DNA of 64,000 bases. Origin: Cranoglanis bouderius. Lineage: Eukaryota > Chordata > Actinopteri > Siluriformes > Cranoglanididae. The stretch covers positions 24,216,255 through 24,280,254 of the forward strand of contig CM042539.1 of assembly GCA_023630585.1 (NCBI GenBank), written 5' to 3'. This document shows, in pieces, positions 1-10,700 of the stretch; the stretch's first letter is position 1; the number at the start of each line of letters is the position of its first letter. The notes below the pieces were generated by a model. It did not search any database. It saw nothing but the letters and a program-made list of their open reading frames with translations, and was not told the origin of the DNA. The position numbers and the translations under genes were made by a program.

Positions 1-290
1 ACAGTGGTTGAAGGAGAAAAAGGTGAATGTCCTTGCATGGCCTAGTTAGAGCCCAGACTTAAACCCCATTGAAAATCTGTGGAATGACTTGAAGACTGCA
101 GTCCACAAACAGTCACCATCAAATTTAACTGAACTTGAGCAGTTCTGCAAAGAAGAGTGGGCAAATATCACAACGCCTAGATGTGCAAAGTTAGTAGAGA
201 CATATCCCAACAGACTAAAGGCTGTAATTAAAAAAAATAAGGCAAATTAAAGCAGGGGGGTGATCCTTTTTCCAACTCAGTGAAACTCAG
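1..290 (+). mobile_element. Tc1-like transposase C-terminal remnant
   Basis: Conceptual translation across small lesions gives SPDLNPIENLWNDLK-like and KLVETYPNRLKAVI-like segments, the third-acid block (DLNPIEN) and the tail of Tc1/mariner transposases. The start is cut by the window edge and there is no long open frame, so this is a dead copy. Confidence 0.8.
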
Positions 291-299
291 TGTGTTTTC

Positions 300-1555
300 T
301 GTGCAGGAACTCATTAACACATTAGCATTAGGAACTGCTACCAAACTTGCTAACATATTGTGAAGTTTATTAGCGACCCAAGAACAAGCTCACACAATCT
401 AGCTACTATATCCCTGGTAAACTTGGTAATCAGCATTAACTAGTGAGATGATAAGCAAGTAAAATGTTGTGATCCCTTAATCAAACTTTACTAGGAGAAA
501 TCTCACTCTCAAGTTAAGAATTGGACGTCTTTCTGTCTAACTCGGTGTATATGATTTGTCACACCTGGACATGTTTGAAAATGTATTAGGCCTAAAACAA
601 GCTTAGCCACTTGTGTGATTTGAATATTAAATAATCTAAATACTCTTTCCTTTTCCCAGGAAATATTCTAATATATTCATCTCAGGATGATTTGCTTTAA
701 TACTAAAGTCATTAGCCATATTTCATATTTCATATTCCCTGACAAAATAACATAATTAGTCAGAAAACAAATGAGAGACATACGACCTCATGAATTAGCA
801 CCGTGCGGAATTACACTCTGCTATTCATAAAAGAGCAATTAATGCGAGTGATCTAACGCCTCAGGCTCGAGAACGGGTGTGATGAATCTGGAGCACCTTA
901 AGAAGAGGTCACATGACTACAGTAGGCCATTAATTTTTACCCTACCCTAATTGCTGGACGCTAAGCTATCGTCAGAGTAGTTGCTCATCAATTAAATCTG
1001 CAGTAAACTTTTGACATCTAAACAAGTGCACAGATTACATTGCTGTCTTATTCATTATTTATATATTTACTCACCTATTAAGCAAGTGACATTTACACAA
1101 TGTTTTCATAAAAACAAGTCACAGCATCGCTTTATACAGCATGGATGGAAGGTTCTGTCTGTCTCATGTCTAATTTTAGGCTTTTTAGGAAACATGTTAT
1201 ATCCTAGAACGTATACAGTAGAACCTTTTCTAATAAGTCTCCTTATTCAAACATAGCTACATTGAGATTATATTTTTATACTAGTATGAATTTAACTCTG
1301 TTAAATGCGATGAAATGTTAATGTTTGGGAATTGTAGCATTTGCTTTAGGATTTGGTGATACCACTCATTATCTGATCGATTCAGTGCCGAGTGATACAA
1401 AGGCTAGTATCCTGATACCCATAATGACGCTTCTAATAATGGTTCAGTAAGGAATAATACAGGACACGTGTGCAGAGTTTCTATCACTACCGTGAGGCTA
1501 ATTGTTTTCCTTTAAGAGCACATTCCGAAGTGTTTAATTCCTCTTGTACCGCAGC
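300..1555. other. No gene recognised
   Basis: AT-rich non-coding DNA. The only open frame (1011-1256) is short and has no domain. Around 780-900 there is a somewhat GC-richer unique stretch with TAATT-type motifs that could be conserved non-coding DNA, but nothing decides it. Confidence 0.4.
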
Positions 1556-1559
1556 AACT

Positions 1560-2065
1560 TGCCAACACGAACACATATATATTTATTAAAGAATTACACC
1601 TTGTACTATACACATTTATTGTTGTGGAATGTCTGTGAAAGAAGTTAGTTCCTGTTAGCACTTACGTTACAGCAGCTGTAAGCAGTCGTTTCCTCACCCG
1701 TCCGCTTTTTTCTTCTCTCTTGAAGTTAATATGACAAAAAAATAATGCTTGTGACACCTGTGACGGCTGTTTATAACTGTTATAATGTAACTGATAACAC
1801 ACAGTAACTTGTTTTGTGGATGTTCCACAGCATTAAATGTAATTAGAATCGGATAAAAAGTATTTGTTCTTTTTTAAAAAAAAATTGTAATTGTTGGCAA
1901 ATTGCTGTGGTATAAGAGGAATAAAACAGTTATAGGAAAATAATCAGCAAACTCCGTTTTGTGTCAGGCAGCAACACACCACCCTGTTGTTGATTATTTT
2001 CCTGTAACACCAGGACCCCAAGTAATTTATTCCTTATTCAATGCCGTAAAAATGACAGCTAACAA
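1560..2065. repeat. Palindromic dispersed repeat (family P), copy 1
   Basis: Contains the core hairpin GGAAAATAATCAGC ... GTTGATTATTTTCC (about 1936-2005) flanked by GAGGAATAAAAC and by arms with TGTGGAATGTCTGTG and its inverse. The same core and arms recur near 9.5, 13.5, 31.5, 38, 39 and 49.7 kb. No coding capacity, so it is probably a non-autonomous foldback DNA element. Confidence 0.75.
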
Positions 2066-2081
2066 TAACTTTCTATTCCCG

Positions 2082-2082
<1 letters not shown>

Positions 2083-2119
<37 letters not shown>
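2083..2119. repeat. (GT)n microsatellite
   Basis: Uninterrupted GT run ending in a short TATATA. It creates spurious Cys-Val open frames. Confidence 0.97.
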
Positions 2120-2124
<5 letters not shown>

Positions 2125-2125
<1 letters not shown>

Positions 2126-3325
2126 CCCTCGGCATGCCTCCATCACTACAAAGTAATTTACTACAACAGTTCCAGTTCATCGTTTTACTTTCAATGCATT
2201 AGATACACATTTAATTTCATTAGGACTATTAAAAGAAATATCGGGTGTGTGTTTTCACAGGAGTGAGCATCAGTTCGCAAAAGAAAATGTCGGGATCGAT
2301 ACTACAGGGTTGATACTTGAGGATTGATGTCAGTAGTATAGATTTGCCCTTTCCTTCTTTGATTAGCATTAGGGCGAGATGATGGTGTTGATGAGATGAG
2401 AGTGCCGTGGCTGAAATGTAATCACCTTAAAGCTGAGGCGGATGGTTCATGAAAAGAAATTGTTCAGCGATGTGCCTGTGTTCGCTTTGTTATTATTATG
2501 GCTTTATTTCTCTAAAGGCCGGCCTATGTGAAAAACGATAGTGCATGTTACATTTTAAGGCTGTCTGAAATCATTTTATTGTAAAATAAAACCGTCGATA
2601 TTTTAGTTTATTACAAAACGTTAAAAAACGATATCGTTTAAAAGTGAGTGTAGTCCGTTTACGGCTTTATGAGAGAGAAGAAAACCTTCACCTACACAGA
2701 CCTACTTTTGCATGTGTAATTATTTGTACATTTGAGTGTAAAGACTGTTTGTCATAGAGTCCCTGCATGCCTGATCAGACCAGCACTAAACACAGGTATT
2801 ATTTCCAAATAAGAAGAATCTGAAAACCGGATTTTAGGGAGAGAACCAATTTCTTAATCTTAGCATATATCTGAAAGAAATTCACCCATGGTTTTAAGAG
2901 TTTCATTGCAAAGATATTCCTTTTTCTCCTATGATCTGAGAATAAAGCAAACTTCCATCACCACCCTAGCCAATATAAAATGATAAAATCTGATCTACCT
3001 TTCTTTTCTCCTCCTGCAGTAAACCTCCAGTAGAGTGCTGAATTACTGAGGATTTATTTGATTGATTGTGGTTTAAAAAAAAAAAGTGATGCATTTGTAA
3101 TGATGATGTATATAATCAACTATGCTGTGTGTTATGTTTATCATCCATGAATAACCATGTGGTACTGTCATAAAATATTTCTGGGGAGTTCAAACCCAAA
3201 ATCCACCTCCAAAGCTACGATTTAGCATATCTGTATATATGAAAGAAATATATCTACAACTTTTAAATGTCTTTTTTTAAAATTTTTTAAAAAAAATAGT
3301 TTTAAATGTTTATTATCTGGCTTCT
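2125..3325. other. No gene recognised
   Basis: AT-rich intergenic DNA with short A runs (about 3075, 3290). No domain-bearing frame and no clear repeat. Confidence 0.4.
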
Positions 3326-3326
3326 A

Positions 3327-3945
3327 GGCCCTCTTCACACCTGGCATTAATCTGCATCCTTGGTGATTGGATCGTAAGTGGTCAGCGCTGAGTACAGATG
3401 TGAATGGGGTCAAATGCGTCTCGAAGATCCATTGTGATACAATCACTCAAACCACCTTCGCAGGTGGTCTGGGACATTTGTAGTGTGAATGTGAATGCGT
3501 CTCGATGCGTCCTGGACAGCAACGAAAGACTGCCTGATCGACTGTGTCATTGCCCTAGCCAGAAAACATGTAATCATTGCAAGACTGTTTGGAAATTGTG
3601 CTGAACGGTAGAGCTCACTGCCGCTGGACTAATGGATAAAGGCGACGCTATAACAGCAAAGATGGAAGCAGCTGCTTTTCATGGCTTCATTCATCGTCTC
3701 TCATTCAATACGTTTTGTTAGCAGACCATGCAATTAAAACATTTGAAACAGTTCGAACAGGTGCATGAGATATGATTCATGGGACATTTCTGCCTGAAAA
3801 TAAATACAGCAGAAGACCACTCGATTGAAACAACCTATAAATAAATGTAGGTAATAAATGTGTGCAACAGTCTTTCTCCAGTGGAAACAATGTATGAAAT
3901 CCGATCACAAGTGGTCACTGGAGATGCATTCATAATGCCAGATGC
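3327..3945. repeat. Foldback/MITE-like element with imperfect inverted ends
   Basis: The left end CTGGCATTAATCTGCATC (from 3341) reappears inverted on the right as GATGCATTCATAATGCCAG (ending 3941). Both ends carry AAGTGGTC next to a GATC box. The interior repeats GCGTCTCGA-type motifs and lacks coding potential. Family not identified. Confidence 0.6.
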
Positions 3946-5202
3946 ATTCCTGCAGTCTCAGAACAAAGCAAGCACCTATCACCCAGCAAATTAACATATG
4001 AAAGGCAGTCACAGTAGGACTGACAAACAGACATTACAGATCCCTGTAAATATGCCAACATTTGTGGATTATAAGGATTTTTTATTTTTTTTAATTTACT
4101 GTGCTGTGTCAACCAGTCTGTTCTTTTTCGACATACGTCTAAGGTGTCTGAAGTTCTGAGTTTACTAGGTCTGCATTATACCGGGTTCAAGCATTTTCAT
4201 GCAGTGAGGAGATTCAGATATAGGTGTGACAGAGGTGGGGGTTGGGGGAGATTGTGTATTGACACGGGGTACCTAGATTGGGTAGTGGCACGGAATACGC
4301 AAATTGGGTAGCGACATGGGGCACTGATTGGGTAGTAGCACGTCTAGCCAGTGATTGCTGCAATGAAATCCTTGTGCTGAGTTTTATGTTCACGATTTTA
4401 TCAGGTCACCAGTATTGTAGGGAGATGCTGGAGTTCCTCCTCTTGATATCTTCACAGAGGACAGTTTGCAGTCTGAGATACATTGAGATCTCTGTCATTT
4501 AGTGTCATCTTTCCTGAGAGTATGAGTAAATGAGCATGGACTGATACTCGATACCAATATCAGTGACACCCATCTGTTCATTACAGAATTTCCCTAATAA
4601 CGTCTACACCCAGTATGAACACCCAGCATGAACTTGCGTTTTGCATTTGCACATAGTGCAATCAATAAACCGGCGTGAAGCTAAAGAATTATAGATACAA
4701 ATAACAAGACATAGACTCATAAGGTTTGTGCAGTTATTTTAAATGTATAAAGTTGCACAGTTATATTTTTTAACCAGTATCTGAAAATATACAACAACAT
4801 TGAAAGAGAAGTCAAATCAACAAGGATAATTCATACCATAAGTAATAAGTAACAATAATCATCAAAATTTCTCCTTTGCCAGAAACACCTGAGGGAATCA
4901 AATGAAAGGAAAGAATACAATTGTACGTAAGAATCATCTAAAGGAATGGGAATAAAACAAAACAGGAAATGAGAAGTATGAGAAGATAGAAAGAAAATAA
5001 AATAGAGTGAGGGCAATAAACCAGGGCAGATTAACAGATTAACAATACAGGTCACTCACAGTCACACTCATTTGGTTATGTACAGCACATTCCTGCAGTG
5101 CAGTGGTGGATAAAAAAAACCCTCAGAGATGAAGGGAGCTAGTGGAGAATCATGGACTCGGTTTGTGTGTTATGTCTCTTTTTGCTCTTTCTGTGTGCGC
5201 TC

Positions 5203-5204
5203 TG

Positions 5205-5237
<33 letters not shown>

Positions 5238-5247
5238 ATGTGTGTAT
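5203..5247. repeat. (TA)n/(TG)n compound microsatellite
   Basis: A run of TA followed by TG with one interruption. Confidence 0.95.
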
Positions 5248-5384
5248 TCCCCTTTGTAACCTTTTGAACTTGCTGATGCTGGTCTTTGAAGCATGATACA
5301 ATGCTCTCTTAGTTCTCTACTCTCATATACACTCTGCTTCTGATTCTGTTCAAAGGAAATATCGTACAAAACGATATTGCGATA

Positions 5385-6195
5385 TGCGGATTGGGTTGTG
5401 ACATATGGGACTCAGATTTGCACACAGGGGAATGTTAATCAGATGATGACATGAGTAACGCGGATCAGGTTACAACACGGGGAAAACAGATATGGTAATG
5501 TCACCATGGACACTGACTGGCTAGTGATACAGGGGATGGAGACTGATTAAAGACAGAAGGAATGCTGTTCAAGTTACAACACAGGGAAACAGACTGAATG
5601 CTTGGGTTGGTTGGGTAGCAACACAGGTGAGCAGATTGGGTAGCAACACAGTAGACACAGATTCGACTGCAGAAGTGCACAGATTGGGTAGTGAAACAGG
5701 ATGCAGATTGGGTTACAAATGGGAGGGGGGGCAGATATGGTAAAGCCACCATAGACACAAACTGGTTAATGACACAGGGGACATGGATTGAGCAATGATA
5801 CAAGGAATGTACCAACAGTAGAAAATATATTGTGTTACGGCACAACTGATACAGATTGAGTTATGGCATGGGGGATACAGATTGGGTAAGAACACTGGGA
5901 AGAGTTGATTGGGTAATGACACAATTAATGCAGATTGTGTTAAAACACAGGGGAACAACACCAAAACATAGATCATGTTATGATAGAGGGACAAAGATTG
6001 AGAGGGACCAATTAAGTTACAACTGCAGATCAGGCAAGGGCGCGAAGAATGCAGATCAGCGGAGAACACTGGGAAGGGAGATCAAGTACCAACATAGGTG
6101 GTGCAAATCAGGTAACAGTACGGGGAATGTAGACAAGGATGCAGATAGGATAATGACATGGGGGCAAAAAAAAGGTAAGAAAATGGGAAGGCAAA
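5385..6195. repeat. Degenerate minisatellite built on CAGATTGGGTAATGACACAGG
   Basis: Repeated variants of gCAGATTGGGTArynACACrGGGGA occur through the whole block (for example 5630, 5677, 5705, 5778, 5877, 5907, 5933). Spacing varies roughly from 20 to 45 bp. Shorter outliers at 4275-4345 carry the same ATTGGGTAGtGaCA phrase. Open frames on both strands here come from the repeat and have no domain. Confidence 0.7.
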
Positions 6196-6199
6196 ATGG

Positions 6200-6710
6200 G
6201 TAATGGCAGCAGGGTAATATACTGATTCTTTGAAACAAAAATGAAACTTGAATGTTTACTGCTGAGTTTTGTTGCTTTCTATTCTTTTGAGCTTGCAAAT
6301 CACTTGAAAGAGTCATTAATAAAAACAAATCATCCACAAATTGCCTGTCACTAGCTTGTAAAAAAGAGTAAAAAGATGGACAGAAATAACAGAGTGCTGA
6401 AGAAGAGTGAAGCGATTTTCTCTTTCTCTCAAAGTAGCCCGCGACGAGGCGGTGCCCACCCCGCCAATCTGGGCTTGAAGAATATTCCATTTTCCTCACG
6501 GAGGAAAGAAAGAAGGGAACAAAGGTGCTCTTGTCACAAAAGTAATTTTCATTTTGATTGTCCACAGAGAAATGTCCCGGCTCAGATATTACAATCACAG
6601 CGTGCAGCGCAAGATCCTTTACAGGTAAAGGAGCCGAGAGGCTGCGGCAGGGCCGGTGAAACCGAGGCCCTGTCTTGCTGTGTGTGTGTATCAGGGTGTG
6701 TCATTGCAGG
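6200..6710. other. man1c1 3' flank, probable 3' UTR start
   Basis: Follows the man1c1 stop on the minus strand. I could not fix a polyadenylation site. The open frames here on both strands have no recognisable domain and are not called. Confidence 0.4.
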
Positions 6711-6864
6711 TTACACTGGATGTGTGTGTTGAGTGTCTCGTGTGGTGCTATTGTGCTCCTCTAAGCAGCTCTTGCGGACAATGGGTAAGGGATGAGCCTC
6801 AGTGTTGAACACCCAGTCATCCAGCGGGAGCAGGTCGTCGTCGGAGAAAAGCAGGTACAGATAT
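6711..6864 (-). CDS. man1c1: man1c1 last coding exon H with stop
   Basis: Encodes YLYLLFSDDDLLPLDDWVFN then TEAHPLPIVRKSC and a divergent tail ending HTHPV-stop (TAA at 6713-6711). The Thr of NTEAHP is the conserved calcium ligand (T688 in ER mannosidase I). The tail carries one Asn-Ser-Thr glycosylation sequon; human MAN1C1 also has a sequon just after PLPV. The acceptor lies directly against an AATC microsatellite. Confidence 0.93.
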
Positions 6865-7697
6865 CTGAATCAATCAATCAATCAATCAATCAATCAGTCA
6901 ATCAATCAGTCAATATGACAGGAATGTTTTTCTTGTTTTGCTAACATGAAAAATTAAGCCAAAGAATATATTCCTACATTCCCAGTATTCCATATATTCC
7001 CAGTAAGTTAAAATTCTTTTTTAAAAAAAATATGTATGTTTAATTTAATTAACAATTTTGAAATTCAACTTATTAAAAAATTACATGAATACAATTTATA
7101 TTACTATGAATAAAATTAATTTGTATGCTATATCTTTTAAAGGCATGGAAAATGCTAGACTTTACAAGTTCAATGGCTGTAAGCTAGCAACTCGCTCACT
7201 TTTAACACCATTTGGTTACATTACAATCTAGGTGTGTTTACTTCACTAAGATTGTACAAAGCACTCACTTCAGTGTTTCAGACAGGAAGAAGCTCTGCTG
7301 CATGTTATCATGGCTGACCACGGTAGCGTAGACGTCCCTGATCCCCGAATAACCTCCGTCAGTGCGGCAGTATTTCTCCAGTGCCTGCGAAAAACATTAA
7401 AATTGCTGACATGGCTAACAATTAATGAATGAATATATTCCCGGTGTGACTACATTCAAAAAGAAAAAAATCAAGCAACTACACGAGAATGCTGTCCGAT
7501 ACATTTTGGTCAGAGGTGGAACATATTAGACAGGTGACTAAAAAAGAGCCGACGTGGCAAATTGAGGTGCTATTAAGTCATAACAAAGGCAGACATCTAC
7601 ACTGTGATTACGACTGGCCCTTGTGTTTCTCTGGGAAATGAACGTGACATATCTATTTCAGTGCTCTTCTGCTTTATAATTAGCATGTCATCCTGTC

Positions 7698-7747
<50 letters not shown>

Positions 7748-10700
7748 GCTCGAGCTGTATTAATACACTGACTTTAGCCAAGCATTCATTTGCAAAAGCT
7801 AATAGGAATAAATGGCACGTTAGCTGCTCTGTCGTGATCTTTTTAATCTCGCTTTGCCCACCTGCCACCTGTTTTTAATGTGGACGGTAAAATCAGCGCT
7901 GTTTTCTGCACTGGTGTTCAGCTTGATGTGTGTCAGTGACATACGGTATATAATACTTTAATATTTTAAACCACAGTGCTCTTGAATACTCTAATTGGTC
8001 AGAAGGTGTTGATTCATTTTCTATGGTGAAGTTTTCCTTGAGGAAACCTTTATTTCGCATTTTTTGGAAGGAGTCTCCAGTGTCAGCGCTTTGTAACAGT
8101 TCATACGTTTTCCGACACAGGAAAGTCTTCAGGACTTTGTGCTACCTGGCAAGGTGCATATTTCAGAGAGAGAACTAAAGAGAGGCTGGTGAAGGCTTTA
8201 GAGCTGCTATAACAAAAGGGATTACGGAACTCCACTGACGTTTCACAACAGTGGGCCTCATTTATCAATCTTTTTAAAAAGTTGTGTTTAGATGTTTGCA
8301 TGAGCCAAACCGAACTCATTTTTTCCCCACAGGATTTAGATGAGTTTCAGAAAGGCTGGCTTTCTTCCTACTTGCATGTGTATGTTGATCACGCGTAAAG
8401 TGCAAAGCACAATCCCAACACAGCTCATCTGTATTTACTGATGCCCACGAAACTCTATAAAAGGTCAAATGCGCAGAGTGCTACAAAGACGAAATGAACT
8501 ATGAGAGTAAAGGCAAGTTATTTTGACTCACTTCTGTGCCAATAAAATATTTACACACCAAGCATGTCATACAGGTTTTTTAAAATCATTTTAAGTATCT
8601 CAGCCGATGTGCTGGAAGTGTTACACGGTGTCAAAAGAAGATGCCGTGGCAAACAGAACTGATTTATAAGCCAGCTTTCATCCCATGAAAAAATCATAAC
8701 AGTCTTTAAGAATCCTTTCCCTCGTAAGCGTGACCTTAATCTTCCGTCAGCCTAGGCCTCTGTTTACGGCTTTCCGCTATGCGCAGACACACCGGCCTGT
8801 CCTCCATTTATACAGCGGCATTTCTTTTGTTATAACTGAATGACTTGTTTTATTTGTACGCTGTAAAAAATGATAGCCCCATTAAGTAATGAGAACTTAT
8901 TTCTTCTCTTTAACTCCAATTGTCATGACAAGTTTTGAATATTGAACTCAAGTTTATAAGTTTTCAAAAATTCAACTTAAAGTAATCTATTTTCTTGACT
9001 TGTAAAACTTTTTGAGTTGAATCTTCAAGTTGAGTTTACTCAAGGCAGCAGGTGAATTTTTGTTTCTATGTTTACACACCTGAAATGTCTTACAGTGTAT
9101 TAATTTCTTTAATTTGTATTATTTGCTCGCTTTCTTTATTTTTCATATTTTTAATTCATGGAAATAATATAAACCACTTTGTTTCACAACCCACTGAATC
9201 CCTGCAAATTAAATTATTTGAAGCTGATCAAGTCGAGGTTTAAATCAGTTTATCTTGTTTTGCGTAAATTTATACACACTCAGGAGCACGATTAGGCTAA
9301 GAATGTTTTTTTTATGAATACCAAATTTCTTGTGTAAATGCTTCTAAGAATGATTTACAAAGAAATTCGTTCATGTCCAACTTGATAAATGAGGCCCGTT
9401 GAATGTACTGTAAGTAAAAATGGATGAAAAGTATGACACATTCTTTTATTAATAGGAAATTGTAATTGACAATAAAAATAAACCACTTTGGGAGATGCTG
9501 TTATTGGAAAATTAATCTCTGGGGTGGTAGCAGTAACTCTGCTTTATTTCACCCTGTCGTTGATTATTTTCCTATAACAGTACTTACTTATTACATATTA
9601 CATTATAATGATAATTAAGAAGCTTTTTTCCAATTATCACATTATTATACCGAAATAACTGACAATCACTAAATGACATTCCTTTAAGTCCAAAAATGAT
9701 TTAAACCTTTATGGAGCTCTAAGAATGTTTACTTAGAAGGTTTCTTTCTTCTCACCTCCACCGCCTGCCAGCCCCACTCCCTATACTTGGGATCGTGGGT
9801 CAGACGCCACATGTACATGTAGCTCTCGATGACCTCTGGCCTCAGGATGTAGTAGCGATCGCTCAGTCTGGTGGCCGTCGCCTCTTCACCTCCGTCGAAG
9901 CGGAACGCCTCAGGGCCGAGCTTAGTGGCTGTTAACGTGGAGGAAAAACACAGAAAAGAAAACTATGTGACTGACTCATTCATCATGACTGTTGAGTACA
10001 GACTTTGCATAAATTTCTATTTTTGAAAATACTTCGAAAGCTAAATAAGTCAGAATTGGAGAGATCAGAGACACATTTAAATATGTTTTCTTGTAGTCCA
10101 GATGGTTGCTGTTCATTTGGCAGATGCTGTTGTCTCAACTGACCTGAAGTAGAATCCAGTCCAAGCACAGATATCAGCAATTGAGAACTAAGAACCTAGA
10201 TTAAGGGCTCTACAGTTGCTCTTCTGCAGTCCTTAAAAACTCACGTCCTTTCATCAGTCAGTAGTTCAAGAATCGTAACTGCCAAATAGTCAATTCAGAA
10301 AATAAGACCAACCCCTTTAGTCAATTCCTATGCCAATTAATGGTGTAATTGTGCTATCTGTATCTACAGTATTGGTATCTCTTACCAGTCCTGAAATGAA
10401 CACACATTTCAGTGGAAATGTTTGCATCCCAAATGTTTTTTAATGGCAAAAAATGGAAATTGTACCTTCCCCCCCCCCCAATTGATCTCCAAATAATTAC
10501 AAAAAGTTGGGAATGTATCCTGCAACAAGACAAAAATCTAAAAAAAAATATTATGAAAAGAACTAAAGGCAAGAATTTACAGATTGCCCATGACCCTCTT
10601 TCTCTTTTAATATGAAGAAGGCAGGCTATGACATCTGGCAGAGTAAGAACACAGATGTTGGGTAAAACAAGTGGGTGAATATCAAACTAAGAGGATCCAA

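Larger units (their letters stand above)
7975..9660. repeat. Family P palindromic repeat, copy 2, split by an insertion
   Basis: The left part (7975-8252) matches the outer arm of family P in inverse: GGTCAGAAGGTGTTGATT, GGAGTCTCCAGTGTCAGCG, GAAAGTCTTCAGGACTT, AGAGAGGCTGGTGAAG. The right part (9398-9660) resumes the arm and holds the core hairpin with GTTGATTATTTTCCTATAAC near 9560. The two parts are separated by the inverted-repeat element 8253-9397. Confidence 0.7.

Noticed and set aside
5501..6598. Frames of 114-180 residues on both strands
   Set aside because: They overlap a degenerate minisatellite and its flank, run on both strands and have no domain or splice context.
6376..6732. 118-residue plus-strand frame
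   Set aside because: It runs into the antisense of the last man1c1 exon and ends in a GT-rich stretch; no domain.
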